From assembly GCA_018697195.1 (NCBI GenBank), contig CM031879.1:31694031-31758030 (forward strand): DNA of 64,000 bases, in the 5' to 3' direction. The position numbers and the translations under genes are program-made. Positions 1-9,593 of the stretch are shown piece by piece (position 1 is the stretch's first letter; the number at the start of each line of letters is the position of its first letter). Source of the stretch: Certhia americana. Its lineage: Eukaryota > Chordata > Aves > Passeriformes > Certhiidae. The notes below the pieces were generated by a model. That model had not been told where the DNA came from and ran no database searches. It saw only the letters and a program-made list of their open reading frames with translations.

Positions 1-1614
1 CATTATTTGCATGGTCTTCTATCTTCTAGGACGTTTCTCTGATTTTCGTGGAAATGTCCTGAGTTTCAAGATTCATGGCGACTAGCAATCAGGCCAGATT
101 TATGTCTATAAATTTCCTCGCTATTATGAATGGTTGCCAGTAAAAGAAAAAAATTTAAGCACTGATAATTATATTCTGTTAATAGACCAAAGCTGAAATC
201 CCAGACCAAGCTGATTGGAAAGTAGGTCATGTATACGCAGAGAATTTGCAGTAGTCCCTTTGGTTAATTAACAGTTGTATTCATCGTTGGTTGTTTTGAA
301 CTGCATATTGTGCAAATACAGCTATACGGTCAGAGGAGGGATTGGAAAAGTGGAAAGGAACAGATATCACATCTCTTTGGGAAGGAAACTTGGAAAAAAA
401 AAATGAAGAGCTGTTTCTGGCTGTCACTTCCATCAGCTCTTGAGGGAAGTAAGGCATTCTGGGTTCTGGATGTCGGGTTGCTTACCTGGGGTTAAGGTAT
501 TGTATAGAAACGACACAAGAACAAGTTTTTTTATTTGTCTAGACAGCTGGTATCACAGAGTTCGACATAAAGGAATTCACATGGATTATTGTCTAAGCAA
601 TTTGGTTTAGGAGGGAAAGTGGAAGCGTGAGTACTTTCAAATAAATTAAAGGACCCATAGTTGTTTTAAGGTCTTGGAGGCTGGTCATTATGATGGTGGA
701 ATCGTAGTCAGAGAGACCGACTCTGTTTCTGGGCACTGCATGCATCACGGCGTCTTGTCCAGAACAGTGCTTCAACAGGGAGCTTGGGAATAATGATTCA
801 TGTGAAAAATTATTTGCTTTGGTGTACGTAAAACAGTCTTTGAACTTTAGATTTTTACTGAAACTGCTCAAGGGGAGACTAGGAAAAATTAATAGCCCAT
901 ATGGATATTCTGTAGAGAGGAGTTTGGAAGACACAGGCCTTTTACCAATTGCTGTAAACAATTCTTCCAGAGAAATGACACCATAATATGCTTTAAAGGA
1001 ATTAATGGATGTTATAAAAGTTAGTGTCGCTGCAACTTAAACTAAAGACTTCACAACCTCCACTTGGACCCTGATCGCATTACTCTTTTGTGTATAAATC
1101 GATGGCAGGGCTCTATGGATTTTCTTCATGGTGTGATGGAAATGATATTTACAAAAATGCACAAGTGGGACTAGAAGGTTTTTTCTGATAGATGGTAGAA
1201 TATTAACAGTGGACTGTGTCTATCTTCCATAGCGGGTGCTTTTGGGGATGGGAGTGTGAAAGCAGGCTTTGGGATTCTCATGATTGGATTTAAGAACACA
1301 CTTTGGCAATATTTTCAGCCTTTAAAGGAAGTGTTCTAGAATACTCTTTTTAGCCCATCTGTCTGCAATGTACTGTTCTAATCCATGAAAAAACTCAGCG
1401 TCTCCTAAGCACAATGGACTGTGGGTCAATGACTGAATATGTTGTTGTAGAAATTTCTGCTGTTTTTTCTTTTTATCAATAGACATAGAATTTTATTAAG
1501 GTGTCAAGAGAAAAAAGGCCTGTATTCGATTAGCTTGCACAAGGAGTGTTGCAGCAGTATCTCTGACCTCTTCAGTATTACATACGATAATGCAAACTTT
1601 TTCCTTCTGAGCGC
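1..1614. other. Upstream flank of HMGA2, no gene recognised
   Basis: AT-rich single-copy-looking DNA. The open frames here are short, and none has a recognisable domain or splice context. No transposon tail, tRNA-like box or long microsatellite is visible. Distal promoter or enhancer elements could lie here, but the sequence alone does not show them. Confidence 0.6.
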
Positions 1615-2345
1615 CTCATGCGCTTGTCCAGCCCCGAGGAGGGGAGAAGGATGTCACCAGAAGTTACTAGGGGGTGGCGTCAGCCAAAGTGCAAGACCTT
1701 GGGGGAGGCGTTGGGACCGGAGGAAATGCCCAAGTTGCACGCGTGAAGCCCAGGTGTGAACGTTTTTTCTTTGCGGGACGCACAGACAGGGGGGTCCTCC
1801 CCGGCCTTTGTGGCCATCTCTTGTTGTACAGCGGGGAGCGCATAACCACGGCTCGCACAGGAGAGGACCCGAACACCGGCGGAGGGCGAGCGCCTGTGCT
1901 GGACCATCCTTCTACGGGGTTCAGAAAGATGTGGCAGCCGCACATCCTAGGAAGAACATGTCGCGGGCAGGGCTCTACCGCAAGGTCATTCCCCGTGCCG
2001 TCACCATGCGGGCAGGACACTCCGACCCGTACGTCGGGTTTACGCCGCCCACCAATATGACGGCGGCGGAGCAGTCTCGCGAGGCGGCGGGCCGGCTCGG
2101 CGATGGCAGCTCCTGCCGGTGCGGCCGCTGGTGCCGGCGGGGCACCCGAGCCCGTGGGGCGCGCTCCGGGCGGCCCCGGCCCCGCCGCTCGCCTTGTTCG
2201 GCCGGTGCAGGCCCGCGCGGGGAGGCGAGCACCGGCCGGGCTGGCCCTGTAAAGCCGCCGTGGCGCGCGGCCGGGCCGGGCGGGACACGTGAGGCGGCGG
2301 CGCGCTCTGCCGTCCCGCCGCCCCGGCTCCGTGCTGCTCGTTGGT
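1615..2345 (+). promoter_or_regulatory. CpG island upstream of HMGA2 exon 1
   Basis: Base composition changes sharply from the AT-rich flank to GC-rich DNA dense in CpG, richest between about 2040 and 2345. The position, 1-1.7 kb before the HMGA2 start codon, and the lack of an obvious TATA box fit a CpG-island promoter of a developmental gene. Several overlapping open frames cross it on both strands. They are compositional, rich in Arg, Pro, Ala and Gly, and I do not call them genes. The exact transcription start cannot be read from the sequence. The end of the island at a T-rich tract makes a start somewhere between about 2.3 and 2.9 kb plausible, but this is inference. Confidence 0.7.
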
Positions 2346-2394
2346 TTATTCTGGCCGACCGCAAGCCCCCCCCATGCCGGGTTTCGCTATGCCT

Positions 2395-2565
2395 CCTTCC
2401 TCTCTCTCTCTTTTTTTTTTTGTTTTTTTTTTTTTTTTCCCATTACAGCCCCCCCTGGTTTTTCCAACACGGGTTAAAAGGTGGCTTTTCTTTGCTTTTC
2501 TTCGTTTTTGTTTTCGTGGTGGGTTGGTGGGGGTTTTTCTTTTTTTTTTTTTTTGTTGCTTTTTT
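2395..2565 (+). repeat. Pyrimidine/T-rich low-complexity tract
   Basis: Runs of T interrupted by C and some G follow directly on the CpG island, making a strongly strand-asymmetric pyrimidine block. Mammalian HMGA2 promoters and leaders also carry long pyrimidine tracts (a CT repeat in human), so a role in promoter structure is possible. The tract translates as poly-Phe in open frames that should be ignored. Confidence 0.75.
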
Positions 2566-3108
2566 CCCTCCCTTAACTCTCATCCTAGTTTAGTCCGTGG
2601 GCAGGACTCGCATAATAATATTTCCAGTCCCAGGAGTTCTCAGCACAGACACGAACCCAGGACCGCCCCCCCTTTTTTTTCCCTCCCAATCTCCCAAATC
2701 GTTTTATTATTATTATTTTTAAATGATCTCTCCTTTTGCGCGCTGCTCCCGCTGCTGCCGAAATCCCCGGCTTCCCAGGGTGCATGCTTCTGGCAAGATT
2801 GTGCAGTGTTCTCAGTCCATTTTCAGTGTGTCTTATCTTAATTTGTCCTGATCCGATCTAAGCGCGATAGCCACCACTTGCTTTCAATTTGTAGGACTTT
2901 TTCCCTCTTCTTGGTTTGCTCCCGACTACCCTCGGACTATTTCCCTCTCTCCTTGCATTTCCAGGGTTGCAATTTACGCTGCCTTTCCTTCTTCCTCCTC
3001 TTCTTTTTTTTTTTTTTTTTTCTTTTTTTTCTTAACCTCTCCTCTTTTGAATTGCTTCATGTTACTAACCATTCCTAAATTGTAAGAGAGATTCATTCCC
3101 CCTCCTCT
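2566..3108 (+). promoter_or_regulatory. Proximal promoter or distal 5' leader of HMGA2
   Basis: Mixed-composition DNA with further pyrimidine stretches, including a T run near 3005-3030, lies between the island and the recognisable leader. Human HMGA2 mRNA has a leader of roughly 0.8 kb, so a similar avian leader would begin around 2.5 kb and include this block. I see no splice acceptor that must be used here, so an unspliced leader continuous with exon 1 is the simplest reading. Confidence 0.45.
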
Positions 3109-3303
3109 TCCACCACCACCACCACCACTACCACCATCACCTCCTCCTCCTCCTCCTCCCCTTCTCTTCTCCTTTTTGGCAGCACCAGGACGTCCGGTGT
3201 GGTGGTGGCAGCGAGCAGCAAAAGCAGCAAGAGCTCGTTTTGATTCCCCCCCTTCCAAGGTGCTTTGGAGAGACTGGTTTCAGGCTGAGCAGCAGAAGTC
3301 ACG
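3109..3303 (+). other. HMGA2: HMGA2 5' untranslated region, conserved proximal part
   Basis: The block runs from a CCA repeat (3110-3138) to a CTC repeat (3140-3160), then a core at about 3172-3213 containing tttttggcagc, gacgtccggtgt and ggtggcagcg in that order. The same order occurs just before the HMGA2 start codon in human mRNA as I remember it, so this is likely true leader. An in-frame TGA at 3286-3288, six codons before the ATG, closes the frame and fixes the start of translation. The polypyrimidine and GC-rich character suggests structured or regulated translation, which is inference. Confidence 0.75.
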
Positions 3304-3414
3304 ATGAGTGCACAAGGTGAGGGACCCGGTCAGCCTTCCACTGCTGCCCAGGAGCAACCTGCAACCGCAGAGCCTCAGAAGAGAGGACGAGGCAGACCCA
3401 GGAAACAACCACAA
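3304..3414 (+). CDS. HMGA2: HMGA2 exon 1 coding part, residues 1-37 with AT-hook 1
   Basis: HMGA2 is a small nuclear architectural protein that binds the minor groove of AT-rich DNA through three AT-hooks and alters chromatin and enhanceosome assembly; it promotes growth and progenitor proliferation. This exon encodes the N-terminus [20 protein letters not shown] and continues to AT-hook 1 at residues 26-34 (core GRP at 30-32). The ATG has A at -3 and follows an in-frame stop at 3286-3288. The exon ends in phase 0 after residue 37 at a GT donor (gtcagt), which departs from the usual gtaagt/gtgagt pattern. Against the human protein as remembered, residue 4 is Gln instead of Arg, residue 36 is Pro in the Gln run, and there are extra Glu residues at 17 and 23. 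HMGA1 is the alternative, but exons 2 and 3 fit HMGA2 almost exactly. The gene is partial here, with 83 of about 109 codons in the window. Confidence 0.95.
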
Positions 3415-3479
3415 GTCAGTATCGTATAGATACGTAGAGCCGCAGATCTATAGTGTTATAGGCATGTACATGTACGTAT

Positions 3480-4640
3480 TGTGCTGCAAGTGAAGGAGTC
3501 CTGGCGACGGGGCGGGGGGGGGAAGCTTTGTTGTGCACTGCTTCCCGGCGAGTTGGTGCAGAGGCATAGCGAGGGGTCCGGCGGGCGCCCCGGCGGGGGG
3601 ACCCCGGAGCCCGGAGCGCCGGGGCGCTGCCTGCCCGTGGCTGAGCCGCCGAGCCTCCTCGGGACTTTCACTATTGTGCAGGGAGCGAGCCGGGGCTTTT
3701 CAATGTAAATGGGGAACATGGAGCAGCGCGGCTCCGACCAACCAGCGCTCGCTGGGTCATTTCGAGCTGATTTTGAAATTGCGAAAGCGAGGAGCAGGGA
3801 TCGGGGCTCTCCTGTCTCCCTCCTCTCTCAGCCCTCGCAATATCTCAATCTGTGTGCGTGCGTCTGCGTGCCTGTGTCGAGTCCCACCGGGCGCTGCTGC
3901 CGCCTCCGATTTTGACCAGCCCAGCCCCTGAACTGCCCCTAGATGCTGAGGCTGGGGGGGAGGGGGGGGACTAGAAAGTCGCCCGGGGTTTTTTTTTCCC
4001 CCTTTTTCCTCCCCCCCCCCCCCCCTCCGGCTTTCCCCCCTTCCCCACCTCCCCCCCTCGCCCCCCTCATCGTATGGAGAGAGGTGCCCCCGTTGCCGAT
4101 GGAGGTGGGGGAGGTAGCCAGAGGGGGCTTGCCCTGTATTTGCAACACCTTTTGCATTGCTCCGGCGCTTTCCCAGACAGGTCGAGGCGACGGGAACGCT
4201 GCCGTTTCTGGACGCGGGGAGCGCAGCACTATGCTCCTTTTCCACTCACACCCGCAACTTCCACCTGGGCCCCGAAAGGGACGCGCTGAGCTTCCCTTTT
4301 GACTTGCCAGACCTGAATTCGCGCTAAGGTTGCTAGATCCGTGTGTTATTCCCACCCCCCTTCCCTTCCTTTCCCGAAGTGCCATTGTCGCATCGCCTGG
4401 AGCTGCCGAGCCGCGCTCAGCCCCTGCCGCCAAGCGAGGGGCCCGGGGGCAGCCCCCGCGCTCTGCAGCCCCTCCGCCGGCGCCGCCGAAGGAGGATTTT
4501 GCCTGCGGATGCAACCAATTAATCCCGCAGCTCGGCGGGGGCAGCGCGGAGCCGCCCGCAGCCTTTTCCCTGCCTCCCTCGGAAGTCACGATTGAGAAGC
4601 AGGGCTGTCGGTGGAGCTCATTTTAAAGCGAGCTTCCGCG
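3480..4640 (+). promoter_or_regulatory. Second CpG/GC-rich block at the start of intron 1
   Basis: GC-rich, CpG-rich DNA resumes just after exon 1, including a GC-box-like ggggcggg near 3510 and mixed CpG clusters to about 4640. With the upstream island it brackets exon 1, a common arrangement for long CpG-island promoters. It could host an alternative start or an antisense promoter; an antisense transcript is known at the human HMGA2 locus. Neither is demonstrated by the sequence. Open frames on both strands here are compositional. Confidence 0.6.
3945..4078. repeat. G runs followed by long C runs, possible G-quadruplex/i-motif site
   Basis: The + strand has runs of seven and eight G at about 3953-3969. 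It then has T-rich sequence, a run of about 15 C around 4010-4025, and three further C runs of six or more before 4070. The minus strand of the C part therefore has at least four G runs within about 70 bases, the pattern expected of a G-quadruplex. It is in transcribed intron 1, within 800 bases of the start codon. Homopolymer lengths of this kind are prone to sequencing error. Confidence 0.6.
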
Positions 4641-5025
4641 GGCTTTAAACGTGTTTACTTCCCATTCATTTGGCATCAGCCCCACTGCCACGAGAGCCTT
4701 CGAGGGGCTCGAAACACGGAGAGAGCTGAGCAGTAGAGCCCCGAGACGAGGGAAACCCGGCTGCTTTGCTTGCTTCCCCTCCCCCGCCCCGATATGGTCC
4801 TGTAAATTGCACAGAAAGTACTTTTTGAAAGAAAGCCGTAAAAGCAGAGCCCCCCGTTACCTCGCTGTGCCCTTGGGGACACTCACTCCATCGGTCCGGT
4901 GACTGCGGGCTCTCTCCCCCTTGTGCTTCACCCCCGATTGCCCTCGACCAGACCCTGCAGCCGGCACCCACCGACCCTTCAGGCTTGTGCCGGGCTCCCT
5001 TTTTCCTTTATCTTTTTCTTTTTTC

Positions 5026-5049
5026 TTTTTTTTTTTTTTTTTTTTTTTT
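5026..5049 (+). repeat. Poly(T) run of 24
   Basis: An uninterrupted run of 24 T lies inside a longer T/C-rich stretch (about 4999-5072) in intron 1, where GC-rich DNA gives way to AT-rich DNA. No retrocopy body is recognisable on either side, so I read it as simple low-complexity sequence. Confidence 0.85.
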
Positions 5050-6093
5050 ACTTCCCTTTATTTTTTCCCCTCCTGTAGCATCTGAATGCGTGGAAGTGAA
5101 AGAAAACCGCGTCTCCTTCAACGTGCTCAGCCCAGATGTGCAATGCCTGCGGGGCTCGCCACTGAGCTGCAGCACTTGGGGAGTCCCCTCGCCAGCCTCC
5201 CCTTAACCTACCCGGGAATTATGAAAGCTGAAGGGGTTTAAACTGGTTTAAGTTAACAAACTGCACTTCATTAGTTCTACCACATCCTGTAATCTGAATG
5301 AAATGTATAATATTCAAGACCAGAAGAGTTTTATAGTGTTTATGATTCACTGAATAAATATTTGGAATCTGAACTCTTAATAATCCATACCCGGTTTTAA
5401 GGACTGGTTATTTACTGGCAGGCAAAGGAACTAGTTAAGAAAATAGCTAAAATAACCAGTGTCAACTACTTTTCAAGTTGGAGTTTTGGTTCAGATTTTT
5501 CTTTGGTCGAGTTGTTTTGGCTTACTAGTGTTCTATTTGAAGAAACGTTTACATTTGCATGTTAATACAAATCAATTTTCTTTAGAATGTGTGAATATAA
5601 TGCCGATTGCAGAACAACAGAAAAAAAATTACCCCCTTGAGAGAGAAGCAGTCTCATCTTGCTTTATAATATTCTGGTAGTTAACTTTTTTGCCCAAAAG
5701 TTTGTGCTAGAAACTACGTGTGATAATTTAATGAAATGCAATTGAAATTAAATGGGTAACTGTATTATTTTTTAAAGAACTGCTCTTCTATGAGGGAAGT
5801 CATAGCCATCTTTAAAAAATGTGTTTCCTGCTATAATTCACATGTTAGAATATGCACACTTTTCCCATTTTTTTTATGCAATTGCAAGAGAAATTAAACT
5901 CCTTTGTTGTGCAGAGTATTTTTTTTCCTTTACCTGAAGTTGCCAAATTTTTCATGTTGCTTTATTAATATTATGTTATTTAATGACACTGTTAATGTAC
6001 ATGTTTTAAGCAACTTCTCACTTTAGTTTGTCCTTTAGATCATCTGGGTTAGTTGTAGCCTCTTGTCACAATAGCATGTTTTTCTGTATTTAG

Positions 6094-6180
6094 GAACCAA
6101 CTGGTGAACCATCTCCTAAAAGACCAAGAGGAAGACCCAAAGGAAGCAAAAACAAGAGTCCCTCTAAAGCAGCTCAGAAG
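6094..6180 (+). CDS. HMGA2: HMGA2 exon 2, residues 38-66 with AT-hook 2
   Basis: Exactly 29 codons in phase 0, from Glu38 to Lys66, flanked by a tttag acceptor and a gtgaga donor. AT-hook 2 lies at residues 46-58 with core RGRP at 49-52, followed by the basic linker GSKNK. Ser44-Pro45 and Ser59-Pro60 match the proline-directed kinase sites known in mammalian HMGA2, where phosphorylation weakens DNA binding. I see no amino-acid difference from the mammalian exon as remembered, in contrast with exon 1, which indicates strong purifying selection. The same segment forms part of the nuclear localisation region in the family. Confidence 0.96.
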
Positions 6181-7372
6181 GTGAGATTATTAAAGAGAAA
6201 GAATTACTAATGCTGTTTTTTCATCAGCTGGTAGCTAAAAATCCAGTTGTTCAGGCTGTAAAGTGTGGGATAAGAACTCTTTTATTAATGGAAGTTACAT
6301 GAATTTCACATTTTTGAAATTAGAATTAGCATGAAGACCCTAACTAGAGAACCTATAAGGACAGCTTTTTTTAGTAGTCTAAAGATCAGTGAAATAACAA
6401 TGTATTTCATGAGAAACCATGAGATGTCCTGTATCTATTAAGGAAGTCAATGTTAAGGATATTATTTTCTACATTTAAGATTTTTGTAAGAGAAAGATTA
6501 ATTTCTTGCCCACTTATAATTGTTACTACTACAGACCAAATCTGTATATTAAAGCTTAAGTGCTTTGTCAAACATAAGTTAATTAGAAGTAAATCCAATT
6601 ATGTGTTGATGGAAATAAGTGCATATATTGAAATTTACAGCTTTAAAATGTGATGGTAAAGTAAACTTAGAGTTACAGTAGAAACCTGTTATATCTTTTT
6701 AGTAATCAGTTTCAAAGAGACTTTTACTGGAAGTGCTTTTAGTCTTCTGAACCATTGTTTCTGCTTGGTGATGAGACCAAACTTTTATTCTGGTGGTTCT
6801 GATTGCCTTTAGCTACAGGAGAAGCTCCCTGAAGTCACTGCATTTAGTGCATGGACTGTACATCACAAATAAAACATGAAAATTTGACTAAATTGTATTT
6901 GAATTGGGGAAAGCACACCATTAAAACTCTGTTTTCAAGGCAAATCATGCACACCCTTCTGTAGGAAATATTTTAGTGAAGGCAAAGAGTTGTGTATGGG
7001 CTTGAAAATCAAATATGGGAGATTATGTTGTTGGCTATACAGCTGTTATCACTAGTTTACAGGTAAATCAGAAACAAAAGTTTACAAAATCTGGTAGTGA
7101 ACTGAAGTGCTAAAGTGCATCAGTATCTTCTAAGGAGGTGCATGGCAAAACGTGTAGAAGGTATTTGTGTCCTCATCTAATTATGGTTCATTTTTCAGTA
7201 TGCCTATGGTACTGACCATATTAAGTTTGATAGTTTTCAGTGTTATAAGTTGCTATAGCAACTACTGATAAATATTAAATAATTAAAAGGTGACTATGGC
7301 TTCATGTCTGTTTTGTTTAAAGTGTTTTCAACATTTGTTTGAGGTACTTTTCCAACTGTCTTTAAATTCAAA

Positions 7373-7462
7373 TTTGGTTGGGTTGGGTCTTTTTGGTTTG
7401 GTTTTGTTTTGCTTTTTTTTTTGTTGTTAAGTTTTTTGTTTAGGGTTTTGTTTTGTTTTTTT
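7373..7462 (+). repeat. G/T-rich low-complexity stretch (TTTTG-like)
   Basis: T runs broken by single or double G form an imperfect TTTTG/TTGGG pattern over about 90 bases. The reverse strand gives a Lys/Asn-rich open frame that is purely compositional. Confidence 0.8.
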
Positions 7463-8957
7463 ACTTTATGGGCTGGGAAAAAAGCAGCATTTTCTGTCAA
7501 GAAATCCATAAACAAGTAAAAAATGCTTTACAGGTTAAGTATTAAAAATCTATCAAAACCAGTCTGCAAGGTAATGTGCTTAAAATGGTGATTTTTTTTT
7601 CTTTATACAGTAAAAGCATTCCTCAGTTTCATGTTAAAATAGTTTATATGTCACTCTTCAAAAGAGAGAGAGCAGTTTTTTATTAGTCTAGCAAATCCAA
7701 ATATGAGCTTTAGTATTTTAAATATTACTCCTAGGAGTGCTGGCTTTCCTAGGAGAAACATTTGTAGTAAAATTAAATTTTAAGTAATTTGTAGAAATGT
7801 GTTTTTAAGAGATGCTTCTAAAAGAAATGCTGACATTTCCTTTACATAAGTGATTTGGAAATCAGTATAAATGGAAAATAATTTTAAATCATTCTTAATG
7901 TGCATAGGTTTATCAAATCAAGAATTTTCCAGATGATTCTGGTACATAGTTATGCTTTCTCAATCTGATTTGCAAACTGAGTACTTTCATTGTAACATTT
8001 TGATTTTCAGAATGCATCAAGTTACTGTTCTAATTAAAGCTTTTGGGTGTTGCTAATGTAAAAAATTGACCAAAGATGACGTGTCTTTTTTTATAATAAA
8101 AAAACCCTTTGAGAGGTATGTAATTACAAGTCTTACTGGTTTCTCGGTTTATAGATAAAGTATATAAATGTTTGATAAATCCTCTAAAACATAAAACACT
8201 TCCTAGAAGAAAGAGTCTGGTATCACATTTCAAATAAATATTTTAGCCCTTTTTCCAAATTGATAATTAGCCCTCTCTAAAATGGTTCAGCTTCTCACCA
8301 GGTATCTCAAAGTATCTTTTAATGTAATATTATTTCCAATAGTTTTTCTAACTGTGATATGGATTGGGGGGGTTTGGCACTGTAAGAAACCCTCACCACC
8401 AAATGAAGCTATCACCTCTAAAAGGAGTGAGCTGTATGTTCAATTTTGTGGTACACATATTTACACATATGTATGCATGCCTGCATTTGTTAAGACTTTC
8501 TCCAGCTTGTCTCAATTCCCAGGAAGAGAACTGGCTATCTTAGCTTAAGCCCCTCTACTACATGTGAACCTGGGTACTATACACCCAGCTGGAATTTGCT
8601 GGAATTTCTAAAGAATAGTGCGTGCCCTGTGTGTTTCAAAGGGAGCTCATTGAAATGCTTTAGAGTGTTCACAACATGTTAGATAAACGTCGACCAGGAG
8701 AACCCACCGAGCAGCCATGAGAAGGCACTCATGATTAATTGATTGGGTGTTCTCTTGCAAAGCATTGCACATCACAATTAAAAATGTATTGCACAAACTG
8801 GCAGTGAGTTAAAAATACTCCAGAACTGGGGCTTTGTTTTATGATACTTAAAAAGGAAATACCCTTAAATCAGTTGATGGACAATTTTCCCTGGAATTGT
8901 GGTTGTGTTGTATATTTAAAATTTCTTGGTTCACAGGATTTTTTTGGGATTTTTGGA

Positions 8958-8979
8958 TTTTTTTTTTTTTTTTTTTTTT
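8958..8979 (+). repeat. Poly(T) run of 22
   Basis: Pure T run in intron 2, preceded by shorter T runs separated by GG. No recognisable retroposon body adjoins it. Confidence 0.85.
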
Positions 8980-9565
8980 GCTCTAAGAGCTTGTGTTTGG
9001 TCTTAGTAAACTGGCCTTGGGGCATCTGAAAACAAACTGTGCTTGTTAGGAAATTAGCAATGTGAAACTTGACAATGCATACAGAATGTTGCAAAACTAA
9101 CTGAACAGCTAATAATGTGGCAATTACTCTAATTTTGGGTAATGTGCTTTTTTTTCCCCCCTTAAAGCCTTGCATATCACACATGCCTGAGTTTTTATAA
9201 ACTAGATACAAGAAATAAACTGTGTTTTATAGAAGACCAAACAATTTATCAGTTGTTTAATTTTCACAAACAGGAGGAACACAATGTGTTACCAGATAGG
9301 TAAGAGCTAGAGACAAAACCTCCTGATCACTTTGTGCTTGAGTCCCCACAATTAGGCTGTTATTATGCAGCCTACATCTTTAAACAAGTTATTCTGTCAT
9401 TCATTTAAAATCTTTGGAAAAAAATAGCAAAAGGTTAATTGGGTTTTTTTCTCCCTATTTTTTCAGGAAGATCATAGTGGGGAATCTTCCTTTTTGATTT
9501 CCTGGGTGTTCTGTGGTTGAATTTCATTTGTTTGGTGAGCTGTGTTCCCAGCCCATCATATTTCC

Positions 9566-9593
9566 TTTTTTTTTTTTTTTTTTTTTTTTTTTT
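9566..9593 (+). repeat. Poly(T) run of 28
   Basis: The longest homopolymer in the window. It could be the poly(A) tail of a minus-strand retrocopy lying to its right (9594 onward), but the flank there has no good AATAAA on the minus strand and no protein-like frame, so I treat it as a simple repeat. Confidence 0.8.

Larger units (their letters stand above)
3415..6093 (+). other. HMGA2: HMGA2 intron 1
   Basis: The intron is bounded by gtcagt after exon 1 and by a pyrimidine-rich stretch ending in tttag before exon 2. Its first 1.2 kb or more is GC and CpG rich and the rest is AT-rich. Reading through the donor gives four more codons and a TAG at 3427-3429. The AT-rich part from about 5220 holds no recognised gene or transposon. 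Confidence 0.9.

Noticed and set aside
1667..2593. Overlapping open frames of 80-260 codons on both strands in the CpG island
   Set aside because: They overlap each other, have GC-driven Arg/Pro/Ala/Gly composition ending in poly-Phe from T runs, and show no domain.
2341..2841. 166-codon + strand frame with long Phe stretches
   Set aside because: It is a translation of T homopolymers in the promoter/leader tract and not protein-like.
2974..3302. Minus-strand frames rich in Gly, Glu, Val or Lys opposite the leader
   Set aside because: They are translations of the CCA, CTC and T repeats and overlap the HMGA2 leader.
3308..3493. 61-codon frame overlapping exon 1 in another frame
   Set aside because: It is a shadow of the HMGA2 coding exon; the homologous frame starts at 3304 and is confirmed by exons 2 and 3.
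3757..4602. Several 70-216-codon frames on both strands in early intron 1
   Set aside because: They come from GC-rich low-complexity sequence with poly-Pro/Gly and no recognisable domain; the position is within a defined intron.
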